From a virus: DNA of 64,000 bases. The position numbers and the translations under genes were made by a program. The stretch covers positions 20,798 to 84,797 of the IMG/VR virus record IMGVR_UViG_3300027867_000003; one strand, 5' to 3'. The notes under the pieces are model-generated. The model was not told the DNA's origin, searched no databases, and saw only the letters and a program-made list of their open reading frames with translations. How positions within the stretch are numbered: the first letter of the stretch is position 1; every line of letters begins with the position of its first letter. This document shows, piece after piece, positions 47,117 through 54,556 of the stretch.

Positions 47117-47433
47117 GGTCCTGGAATGCGTTTCGCCCCGACCAGCTCGCCGCGCAGAAGGCTCAAGTCGTTGCTGACCTTGGCAACCGATTGCTCCGTA
47201 CTCGACGCCGTGCGCTCAACCGCATCGATCCGAGTCGCGGTGGTCTTTTCGAGCACGTCGATCCGTGCCGTCTGTACCGCGATGGCCGCGGTCAGTTTGG
47301 AGAAGCCGCCATCCACATAGGCCGTTACGCCAACCGCTGCCGCAGTGATCGAGCCAACGAGGACCAGCGCCTGCATGATCGAACCGGCGTTCATCTCGCC
47401 AGTCACCTTGATCCCCATCATCTCAGGCTCCAT
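47113..47433 (-). CDS. Membrane-anchored coiled-coil protein, 106 aa
   Basis: MEPEMMGIKVTGEMNAGSIM, a membrane helix (VLVGSITAAAVGVTAYV), then a coiled coil (ARIDVLEKTTATRIDAVERT). The layout suits an inner-membrane spanin or a lysis regulator. GC-rich lysis block. Confidence 0.6.
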   Translation of the reverse strand: MEPEMMGIKVTGEMNAGSIMQALVLVGSITAAAVGVTAYVDGGFSKLTAAIAVQTARIDVLEKTTATRIDAVERTASSTEQSVAKVSNDLSLLRGELVGAKRIPGP

Positions 47434-47506
47434 GCCTCTCGCTGTTACAGGATCAGCGTCAAAAAAGCGTCCCGAATGTGAGGCGGTTCACACATTTCTC
47501 GGCGAA

Positions 47507-47689
47507 TTAGCGAGAATTTTCACGATTCTTTATCACGGATTGTTGCTGCGCCGCGACACCGGCGATGTACCGATCCGTCCACAGCGCGAGCGCTCGGCGC
47601 TGCACCTCGGACCAGGCGTATTGCGCTAGGTTCGTCAGCAGCGCCACTAGGAGGCCGACTGCGACGCCCTTGCGGATTTCCCGCCTCAT
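47507..47689 (-). CDS. Small single-span membrane protein, 60 aa
   Basis: MRREIRKGVAVGLLVALLTN, one helix after a basic N-terminus, with a basic C-terminus. ATG 47689 overlaps the preceding stop (TGATG). Possible spanin or holin component; not resolved. Confidence 0.55.
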   Translation of the reverse strand: MRREIRKGVAVGLLVALLTNLAQYAWSEVQRRALALWTDRYIAGVAAQQQSVIKNRENSR

Positions 47690-47859
47690 TGGTGAATGAT
47701 AAACCCGAAGTCGTGCCAGCCGAGCAGGAAGAACAGTACCCAGAACAGGAGGCTCATCCCAAAGTAGTTTCGATTCGCTTCGACGAACGGCGACCATCGC
47801 CAACCGCTGAAGATCGCAGCGAAAAGCATCAAAACCCAAAAGATCAGGCCGATTGACAT
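47686..47859 (-). CDS. Small two-span membrane protein, 57 aa
   Basis: MSIGLIFWVLMLFAAIFSGW and a second helix (GMSLLFWVLFFLLGW). AAAGGAG precedes the ATG. Common small phage or bacterial membrane protein; function unknown. Confidence 0.65.
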   Translation of the reverse strand: MSIGLIFWVLMLFAAIFSGWRWSPFVEANRNYFGMSLLFWVLFFLLGWHDFGFIIHQ

Positions 47860-47872
47860 GAGGTTTCTCCTT

Positions 47873-48019
47873 TCAGCGGTAGCCAAAGAGCAAGAAGAGC
47901 ACGATGAGAAGCAACAACACGCCGCCGATGCCGCCGCCGATACCTGGGCCGCCGTGGTAGAAACCGAAGCCTCCACCGAAGAGCATCAGAATGACGAGGA
48001 TTACCAGAATTACGCCCAT
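47873..48019 (-). CDS. DUF3309-like membrane peptide, 48 aa
   Basis: MGVILVILVILMLFGGGFGF, a Gly/His turn, then LLLLIVLFLLFGYR. The two hydrophobic stretches joined by a glycine-rich turn match DUF3309 proteins common in Proteobacteria. GGGAGGAACGC precedes the ATG. Likely captured from a host; role unknown. Confidence 0.68.
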   Translation of the reverse strand: MGVILVILVILMLFGGGFGFYHGGPGIGGGIGGVLLLLIVLFLLFGYR

Positions 48020-48075
48020 CTGCGTTCCTCCCGAGGCCGGGGCCGCGCGATGCCGCACGCAGCCCCTCGCCTCGA

Positions 48076-48450
48076 TTACGGGCCGGGGTTGGTCGGCACC
48101 GGCTGCGGCACGGCCTGCGCGTCCGTCAGGTCGAGGCCGATCGCCTTCGGCGTCGTGTCGGCGACGATGTCGACGCCCATCGTGTCGATCGCGAGGCCAG
48201 CCGAATCGGAGACCGTAATCGACAGCACGCCGGGCGTCGAAGCCTGGATCAGGGCGTTGATCGCGACTGCCGGATGCCCGGCCAGCGGCCCCGCCGGCAT
48301 CACGCCGACGACGGCACCGAGTTTCGTGGGATCGCTCGATACGACCGTGAACACGTCGCCCGCAGGCGCCGGCACGACCGCGCCGTCCGCATCGAGGACC
48401 ACGATCGGGATCGAGAGGACTTCATCGTTCGGGAGTTGGGTTGTGGACAT
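48076..48450 (-). CDS. Ig-like/BID-type beta protein, 124 aa
   Basis: MSTTQLPNDEVLSIPIVVLD, then an immunoglobulin-like beta pattern (VFTVVSSDPTKLGAVV, SITVSDSAGL). Such small Ig-like proteins decorate virions. CGGAAAGGAACGATC precedes ATG 48450. Confidence 0.6.
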   Translation of the reverse strand: MSTTQLPNDEVLSIPIVVLDADGAVVPAPAGDVFTVVSSDPTKLGAVVGVMPAGPLAGHPAVAINALIQASTPGVLSITVSDSAGLAIDTMGVDIVADTTPKAIGLDLTDAQAVPQPVPTNPGP

Positions 48451-48477
48451 GATCGTTCCTTTCCGCGTGATGATGGG

Positions 48478-48501
48478 TAAAACCAGTGCGAGGCGCACTG
48501 G
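48478..48501 (-). terminator. Rho-independent terminator
   Basis: On the minus strand CCAGTGCG (48501-48494) pairs perfectly with CGCACTGG (48490-48483) around a 3-base loop and is followed by TTTT. It lies in the gap between the genes at 48596 and 48450, ending the transcript from the tail side. Confidence 0.72.
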
Positions 48502-48595
48502 CCGGCGATGCGGCCGCCAGGGCGGCCAAGGCCACTCTTTCTTCCGGCCTCCTTTCATTTTCGCGGGCTTCGACCGCTGCGGCTTCGGTTTTTCC

Positions 48596-49108
48596 TCAAT
48601 ATTTCACGCCCTCTTGCGTCGTGACGATGATCCGCACCAACGGCTCGGCCTCGATGCCGCTCGACTCCTTGTCGGCAAGTACCCGGCGCATGACCATCGG
48701 CAGCATTCTCGCCGCATCGCGCTCCCTCTCGGTGATCGTATTATCCGCCGTAACCTCGGCCAACAGTACGCCGAGTCGGTCTACGTCCCGGAGCGTCAGC
48801 ACAAGGGGCGGCCCGATCTTCGCCAGCAACGCGTCAATTTCCGGCGTGTGCGCGTGGGTTAGGTCCTTTATCAGCATCGCCTGAAACGCGGCGCTGATCG
48901 GCACCACGGCCTGATTGACCAACGCAAGACTCTTCTCCAACTCTACCACTCGGTTAAGGAGCTTTAGATGTGCGTCAGCAATCGCCGCTGCCGCTCGTTG
49001 CTTGCTGCGGGCATAGAACAGCAGCCCGCCGACCACCAGCGACAGCAGAGCCCCCAGGAGCGTCAGCGCCAGCGAGTTGATCCACGTCTGCGGGGATTCA
49101 GCAGCCAT
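48596..49108 (-). CDS. Membrane-anchored helical protein, 170 aa
   Basis: MAAESPQTWINSLALTLLGA, one membrane helix (LGALLSLVVGGLLFYA), then long charged helices. It could be a lysis or membrane-modifying protein. Starts after the small ORF at 49112. Confidence 0.6.
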   Translation of the reverse strand: MAAESPQTWINSLALTLLGALLSLVVGGLLFYARSKQRAAAAIADAHLKLLNRVVELEKSLALVNQAVVPISAAFQAMLIKDLTHAHTPEIDALLAKIGPPLVLTLRDVDRLGVLLAEVTADNTITERERDAARMLPMVMRRVLADKESSGIEAEPLVRIIVTTQEGVKY

Positions 49109-49111
49109 TGC

Positions 49112-49210
49112 TTATCGACGACGGATCGGGGTCATCGGGATGATCTCGTGCTGGCGGGACGCGTCAGGCATGTTTTGCTCGACCTCGATGATGTGCCAGA
49201 GGGTGTCCAC
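49112..49210 (-). CDS. Small peptide, 32 aa, GTG start
   Basis: MDTLWHIIEVEQNMPDASRQ and ending TPIRRR. GTG 49210 overlaps the end of the tail-protein gene (TGATGTG). Helical and acidic, so protein-like, but short. Confidence 0.4.
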   Translation of the reverse strand: MDTLWHIIEVEQNMPDASRQHEIIPMTPIRRR

Positions 49211-49211
49211 A

Positions 49212-51110
49212 TCAGTTATTATATTCACAGTCAAGCATAAACATGGGCGTTGAGTTCGATAGGTTTGCCGCCGCTAGTTGCTGCGCGCCTCGGGCCGATC
49301 CGTTTTCAACTGGTGTTATAACATTTGCCCCCGATGCGACATATCCACTAAAGCTAAGATAATTCGTGTCGAGCGTCAGGTTACTGACGAAGCCGAACGA
49401 GCATATCCCATAATCGCCACTCGCGCTATTGGCCAAGAATGGAAGTCCAGTAATCGTCAAATTTCCGGTCGGCGAAATGCTAGTGCCACTCACGTTCATT
49501 AGAACTCGTGCGCTGACGTGCCGCCCCATTTTCTCATAGTATCCGGTCTGATTAGCGTAGCTGAAGGTCCCGGCGGTGCCGCTGCCGACGATTGCCGCCG
49601 TCCATGTGCCGGTCAGGAACCCATCGGTATCATTCAATATCGTCTTATGTTGGCCTGTACCGCCGTCGCTAATCGGCGTCGTCGCGCCGTTCAGGTTGTT
49701 GTTCGCGATCGTGTAGTAATCGCTCGCTCCAGACGCAACTGAGACGCCCACCAAGTTCGTCCCCCACGCCGCCGACGCACTGAGGTCGTTACCGGCAATA
49801 GTGAAGTCAGTGATGCCTGCCGCTATCCCGACTCCGGCCACACCCGAACCGGCAACATGATTCCCCGTCAATACCGACTTCGTTCCAGCCCCAAGCGAGA
49901 TGCCGGTTTCGTTGTCGATAATAAGGTTTCCCGTCGCAATCAGGCTGTTACTCCAAGAGCCTGTCGTCGAAATCCCCGCGCAGGTCGAGAGGACGCAATT
50001 GCTTATATTGGAGCCTACCACCTGCAATCCAGACCCATCATGGGCTAGAACATTGGCTGTCAGTCCTTCGCCAAGAGATGACTGAGCGATCGTAGCCTGA
50101 CTAGGTGCCGTCCCGGCGCCGGTGTTCGTCATGGTGAAGCCCGCAGTAAAGGCTCCCGTCATATCGGATGCTATAATTTCAGTTGGCCCGCTCGCCCCCG
50201 TATCGAGTTGGAGTCCGTAGAACGTCGCCGGCGCCATCAGCTTCCAAGTGACCGAACCGTCAACGATAGACGCGCCGTAGTTCAGCAGCGTAGGCGCGCT
50301 GCCGCCGCTCGTTCCCCCCGCCGTCGCTTGAATATAGAACCCACCTAGCGAAACGATGTTACCGGCCAAGTACGAATGAGTGGAGGCCCAAGCAGAGATG
50401 GAAGAAATTGACCCTGGAGAAGGCACCGCATAGGGGTAAAGTTGATCCAATTTGGATTGTAGGATATTAGCCTGGCCGGTTATGTAGACCAGAGCCGATC
50501 CGTATGTGTTGAAGACGGTCGTCTGCGTGACCGTATTGTTGACCCCCATGACGTTTATTCCGTAGTGTCCCCCTTCGATGTTCGTATCCCGTACTATGCA
50601 CAGCACGCATGATGCGCCGATAACAACAGCGTCATGCGTCGTCGTAAGTACCTGAGAACCAAGAATCGCTAGCCCCTGGATGACATCGTAATTCTGGTTC
50701 AACGTCACAATAGTCGTATCGGCGCCGCAACTATCCAGGACCGCCGGTCCATTTACGCTGAGCTTTTGTCCGCTTCCCGGACCTTTGAAGATGACGGCAT
50801 AGGTCGTAACGGAAAGGCCACTCTTAATGCAGAAATCTCCAGGTGGAAAGAGTACCGTACCGCCGCTGCTGCCGAGCGAGTTGATTGCAGCCTGAACCGC
50901 CGATGACACATCGGCGGTTCCGTTACCCTTGGCGCCATAGTCGAGCACATCAGCCACTTCGGCAAACCGATTTGCCAGCGTCCGCGGCGTCGTGCTACCT
51001 GTAGATTGAATCGTTCCAGGAAACGTACCACTAAGATCTTGCCCATGAGCAGAAGACAACGACAGAAGAAAAGCAACTAATATTGCAGTCAACGTAGGGA
51101 GTTTTTTCAT
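49212..51110 (-). CDS. Pectate-lyase-fold tail spike/fibre with signal peptide
   Basis: A 632-residue protein. Residues about 1-24 (MKKLPTLTAILVAFLLSLSS) form a Sec signal peptide. VADVLDYGAKGNGTADVSSA and SGGTVLFPPGDF are the opening of the pectate_lyase_3 beta-helix typical of tail spikes, and repeated Asn/Gly turns (HDAVVIGASC, NNTVTQTTVFN) continue the helix. The C-terminal 110 residues resemble a small trimerisation domain. Tail spikes cleave or bind host polysaccharide. A signal peptide on a virion protein is unusual. Confidence 0.82.
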   Translation of the reverse strand: MKKLPTLTAILVAFLLSLSSAHGQDLSGTFPGTIQSTGSTTPRTLANRFAEVADVLDYGAKGNGTADVSSAVQAAINSLGSSGGTVLFPPGDFCIKSGLSVTTYAVIFKGPGSGQKLSVNGPAVLDSCGADTTIVTLNQNYDVIQGLAILGSQVLTTTHDAVVIGASCVLCIVRDTNIEGGHYGINVMGVNNTVTQTTVFNTYGSALVYITGQANILQSKLDQLYPYAVPSPGSISSISAWASTHSYLAGNIVSLGGFYIQATAGGTSGGSAPTLLNYGASIVDGSVTWKLMAPATFYGLQLDTGASGPTEIIASDMTGAFTAGFTMTNTGAGTAPSQATIAQSSLGEGLTANVLAHDGSGLQVVGSNISNCVLSTCAGISTTGSWSNSLIATGNLIIDNETGISLGAGTKSVLTGNHVAGSGVAGVGIAAGITDFTIAGNDLSASAAWGTNLVGVSVASGASDYYTIANNNLNGATTPISDGGTGQHKTILNDTDGFLTGTWTAAIVGSGTAGTFSYANQTGYYEKMGRHVSARVLMNVSGTSISPTGNLTITGLPFLANSASGDYGICSFGFVSNLTLDTNYLSFSGYVASGANVITPVENGSARGAQQLAAANLSNSTPMFMLDCEYNN

Positions 51111-51122
51111 CACACAGAGTCT

Positions 51123-51437
51123 CTATTTCTGGGGAGCTATCGGAGGCCCAGAATTCGAAGGCCGGAAAATGCATTTTCCAGGCCACTGATTTCCGCAGAA
51201 CTTCAGAAGCCACTGATGCCACTCAGCTTCCCGAGTTCCAATTTGCTTCTCCAACATGTCAATCTGATCTTTCTTTTCCTTCGAGTAAAGCCAGATAGAG
51301 GTCTGTATTTGAGTCATTGCAGCAGAGAGACTTTGCTCTGCCACAGAAGCCTGAGGCGCAGTCGACTGTTGAGCCATAGTAGGGGGGCTAATCAACAGAC
51401 CCAAAAGCAAACCGGACGAAATAACCAATTTTCTCAT
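51123..51437 (-). CDS. Secreted small protein, 104 aa
   Basis: Signal peptide MRKLVISSGLLLGLLISPPT with cleavage after MAQ, then a helical body with two Cys (CGNQWPGKC). Located between two signal-bearing tail proteins. AAGGGAAACC precedes the ATG. Function unknown; a periplasmic chaperone for its neighbours is one possibility. Confidence 0.65.
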   Translation of the reverse strand: MRKLVISSGLLLGLLISPPTMAQQSTAPQASVAEQSLSAAMTQIQTSIWLYSKEKKDQIDMLEKQIGTREAEWHQWLLKFCGNQWPGKCIFRPSNSGPPIAPQK

Positions 51438-51455
51438 TTGATTGGTTTCCCTTCT

Positions 51456-53069
51456 TTAGAAGCTCGCCAACGCAACCCGTTTGACAGTGTTTCCGGGGCT
51501 AACACAAACATAAATATACCCAGAGTCTACAGAAATCTGTCCGGGTGAACAAGCTTGCGTATCGGACCATGTTGAAGCAGCCAACCCTAAAGTACCTAGA
51601 ATACTAGGGCTTCCACTGAACGAAGGGCTTCCTCCAATAGTAGTCGCTGTTAAAGTCCCCGAGATTCCTAGAGTTCCCCCAACAGTGCCATTTCCTGTCA
51701 CTGCCAAAGATGCCACAGTAAGAGAACCACTAACCGTAGGACTTCCGCTGAAATTAGGATTTCCTGCGACTCCCCCACTAAATGTTGCAGCCCCTGTAAC
51801 GCCCAGAGTTCCCCCGACCGTTGCATTCGACACAGAACTCAGTGTATTGGTCGTTAGAGCCTCATCGACGGTCATGTTTGCAGCGGCCGTCAAAAGCCCA
51901 TCGACCGTAGCGGCACCACTAAACGTGACAGCCCCAGTGACCCCTAGGGTCCCACTAATTGTCTCATTCCCCGTGATCGCCTCATTTCCGGTAAGTGCAA
52001 GAGCCCCAGTAACATCGAGGTTGCTATCGATATTAACTGGGTTTCCGGTTATATTTCCCGCCACATTTACGTTGCCCCCTAAGGTCGTATTCCCCGCTAC
52101 GGCTAAAGCTCCTCCAACAGTTGCATTTGATGTTACATCAAAAGTAGTCGACACAGTCAATAGTCCCGTCACGTTCGTATTCCCGACGATCGAAACTGGA
52201 CTCCCCGTTATTTCACTCGCAAAATTAGCATTCCCCACAAAGTTGCTAGTCCCCGTAACAGCCAACGTTCCTCCAACATTAAGGTTCGTTCCAACCGTGA
52301 GACCAGCGGTCGTAGTTAAAAGCCCCGTTACACCTAAGGTTCCGCCGAGACTGGTATTCCCCGTAACCCCCAATGTTCCTCCAACAGCAGCATTGTCTGT
52401 TATCGACAGTGCCCCAGCTATAAGTTCCGAAGCGCCTACACTATTTGTCAAATCCAAAACCCCGGCCGCACTTGCTGTTAGCGACGTAGTTTGGGGGTTT
52501 CCACTACTGTCAAAATAGTTGAAAATCAAAGAATAGCTTGTGATAGAATCACCCGAAGCGGACGACGGGGCAATTCCTACGTTGCCAGTTCCCTTTAGCG
52601 TTTCTCCCCCCGCCCAAATCGCGACATTCCCGCTCGACGCCGAGGGTGTTGGTCCCACAACATTTCCACTCCCGGCCCCCGGAAACGGATAAGTGGTGCC
52701 ATTTATAACGACATTGAGGGCACTACTTCCCCCGCCAAGGGCGTTCACCGAGATAGTCGGAACTCCATTCACAAAGCCAAGTTGAAATGCCTGGAAGGAG
52801 CCAGAATTGGGACCTGAGAATAGATTTATACCATATTGGCTATTAAGAATATCGATCTCCCCAAAACCCTGACTTGATGTCAGCCCTGCTGGTGGATAAA
52901 CACCATTCCCCGATCCAAGGGCGGAGCCAATTAAACAGTTGCCAATAAATTTCGCCGGATCGTTAGGATTCACTAAGCCATTTTGAATTACTCTCTGACA
53001 TCCCTGACCCCAAGCCACACTAAGAGGCAAAAGGAACATGATTCCAGCAGCGATTAACTTAGATTTCAT
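51456..53069 (-). CDS. Secreted beta-helical repeat protein (fibre-like)
   Basis: A 537-residue protein with signal peptide MKSKLIAAGIMFLLPLSVAW (cleavage near GQG). About residues 210-510 are built from short repeats of the form VGGTLGVTGNTTLGG (at least a dozen), giving a regular beta-helix like tail-fibre shafts. The end (QISVDSGYIYVCVSPGNTVK) resembles a fibre tip. GAGGATC precedes ATG 53069. Only the extended N-terminal frame to 53120 was rejected. Confidence 0.75.
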   Translation of the reverse strand: MKSKLIAAGIMFLLPLSVAWGQGCQRVIQNGLVNPNDPAKFIGNCLIGSALGSGNGVYPPAGLTSSQGFGEIDILNSQYGINLFSGPNSGSFQAFQLGFVNGVPTISVNALGGGSSALNVVINGTTYPFPGAGSGNVVGPTPSASSGNVAIWAGGETLKGTGNVGIAPSSASGDSITSYSLIFNYFDSSGNPQTTSLTASAAGVLDLTNSVGASELIAGALSITDNAAVGGTLGVTGNTSLGGTLGVTGLLTTTAGLTVGTNLNVGGTLAVTGTSNFVGNANFASEITGSPVSIVGNTNVTGLLTVSTTFDVTSNATVGGALAVAGNTTLGGNVNVAGNITGNPVNIDSNLDVTGALALTGNEAITGNETISGTLGVTGAVTFSGAATVDGLLTAAANMTVDEALTTNTLSSVSNATVGGTLGVTGAATFSGGVAGNPNFSGSPTVSGSLTVASLAVTGNGTVGGTLGISGTLTATTIGGSPSFSGSPSILGTLGLAASTWSDTQACSPGQISVDSGYIYVCVSPGNTVKRVALASF

Positions 53070-53082
53070 TCTTGTAGATCCT

Positions 53083-54087
53083 CTAAAGCGTCCATGCCGG
53101 GATTGCATAGTCAGCGCCATTTATAACGACTGGGAGCCAAAAGGACGGACCAGCACCCCCCGGTGTCGCCCAAGCAGCAGGCACTCCCGCCGTTGAGTCA
53201 CTAACCTGGTTCGAAAACATAAGGCCATTATTAGTCGTTATAATCGCCCCAGCATTAAAAGTCGCGAGTGCATTATGAGTTGTTGTCGATCCAATGGTCG
53301 TAATTCCAGTCGTTATCGTCAGGCCGGAGGAAATCGTCACCACGCCCGTTGATCGAACAATCTCAATCGGCGTCGATAAGTAAATTCCATTATCCCCATA
53401 GGCGTCGATAGAGAAATTGCTTCCTGCATTAGAGCCCGATTCCGCCGTATTATCCTTCTTAATATCCCATCGACTAGAGCCGGTGTTTTGAAATACGTAA
53501 TAGGCTGATTGTCCGCTAGGAGCATTGGAATATAATGCTGAATCTGTTGCCGCAGGAGCAGTCATCGTAATGTTTCCCGCGGCCGTGATAGAGCCGGTTG
53601 CCAAGGTCCCTGTTAGGGACGTTATTCCCGAGACTGTGAGATTATTGGAACAGAGGACCGCTCCGGTTGCCGTTAGGGTCGAGAGCGTTGTTGCCCCCGT
53701 GCAACCGAGGGTTCCTACTGAAATAGTTCCTCCAGTTATATTAACATTATTGGCATTCTGTGATGCCATTGTTCCAAAGGTCGTCTGAGCCGCCGTTACA
53801 TTGTCAACGGTCCATATGGGGGCCGAGGGCGGATCAGTGTCGCCGGGGGGAGATAAGACAAATTTGATCGCAGTCCCCGGCGGCACAAAGATCCCCTGCG
53901 GCGCAGTTCCGAGGGAATCAAGGATAATCGGATTCGCGTTCGCAGTATTCCCCGTCGCATCAGTATATGTGTTTGTTTTGGTCGTCGTCCCACCCTGATA
54001 GGAAAATAAAAGCCCTCCGCTGAGAGGTTTTCCATTTATATCGAGAAATTGAATTAGTGGAATCGGGCTGATGACGACCGTGGGCAT
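53083..54087 (-). CDS. Tail fibre protein with conserved N-terminal domain
   Basis: A 334-residue protein. IQFLDINGKPLSGGLLFSYQ, then TDATGNTANANPIILDSLGT and GIFVPPGTAIKFVL, are the standard phage fibre N-terminal adaptor that attaches fibres to the tail. The remainder has VTGxxSLTGTL-type beta repeats. GAGGACC precedes ATG 54087. Confidence 0.82.
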   Translation of the reverse strand: MPTVVISPIPLIQFLDINGKPLSGGLLFSYQGGTTTKTNTYTDATGNTANANPIILDSLGTAPQGIFVPPGTAIKFVLSPPGDTDPPSAPIWTVDNVTAAQTTFGTMASQNANNVNITGGTISVGTLGCTGATTLSTLTATGAVLCSNNLTVSGITSLTGTLATGSITAAGNITMTAPAATDSALYSNAPSGQSAYYVFQNTGSSRWDIKKDNTAESGSNAGSNFSIDAYGDNGIYLSTPIEIVRSTGVVTISSGLTITTGITTIGSTTTHNALATFNAGAIITTNNGLMFSNQVSDSTAGVPAAWATPGGAGPSFWLPVVINGADYAIPAWTL

Positions 54088-54275
54088 TATCTAAGGTCCT
54101 CTTTTCTGGCGCTGCCACCGACATCTGCGTTACGAAGCAAACGACTATAGACATCGGTGGCGCCAGACAGTTTACCAGCAGCTAGCGTGCTTAGCGAGAA
54201 GCTACAGCCCGCGACCAGTGTAGTCGCTGTGGTTCTTAAGACAGAATTGAGCACTACGACCTCAACCTGCTGCAT
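54087..54275 (-). CDS. Small protein, 62 aa
   Basis: MQQVEVVVLNSVLRTTATTL, then TLAAGKLSGATDVYSRLLRN. Its TAA overlaps the fibre start (TAATG), suggesting translational coupling. It may be a short tail component. Function unknown. Confidence 0.5.
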   Translation of the reverse strand: MQQVEVVVLNSVLRTTATTLVAGCSFSLSTLAAGKLSGATDVYSRLLRNADVGGSARKEDLR

Positions 54276-54556
54276 GTGTCGCCCACATTGTCACTCACTG
54301 CTGCTGCCCCACGAGGACAGAGTTCTCGTGGTTGGCCCAATCCCCGCTGACTGGCGCGACAATTAGCCACAAGGCCGAACCTTGATGCGTCCTTAGATTC
54401 ATCTAATCTGAGGCCCGAGCCGATTGCCCGCTGTTTCGCGGGGCGGGCAAAGCGGCAGCCAAAGGTGCTTCGCTCTCTTAGGACCATGCATAGTTGCCAG
54501 ATACATGATCCTAATTCGCCCATTGTATGCCCGATCTGGTCGCCGGATCATCAGCC
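54276..54556. other. Hairpin-rich non-coding region
   Basis: Three to four stems lie close together: CCACGAG/CTCGTGG (54309-54315, 54325-54331), CAAGG/CCTTG (54370-54374, 54380-54384), TTAGAT/ATCTAA (54393-54398, 54401-54406) and CCCGC/GCGGG (54427-54431, 54438-54442). A TTGTATGCC motif ends the region at 54523. No gene fits. It may be a structured RNA or terminator cluster between the ATP-grasp gene and the fibre genes. Confidence 0.5.
54523..54531 (+). promoter_or_regulatory. TTGTATGCC motif, opposite to local genes
   Basis: CATTGTATGCCCGATC, oriented rightward into the 3' end of a leftward gene. It is the only copy not pointing at a downstream gene, so it might start an antisense RNA or mark a non-promoter use of the motif. 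Confidence 0.4.

Noticed and set aside
51685-52518. 277-codon plus ORF opposite the repeat protein
   Set aside because: It is the reverse reading of the regular repeats and mirrors their periodicity.
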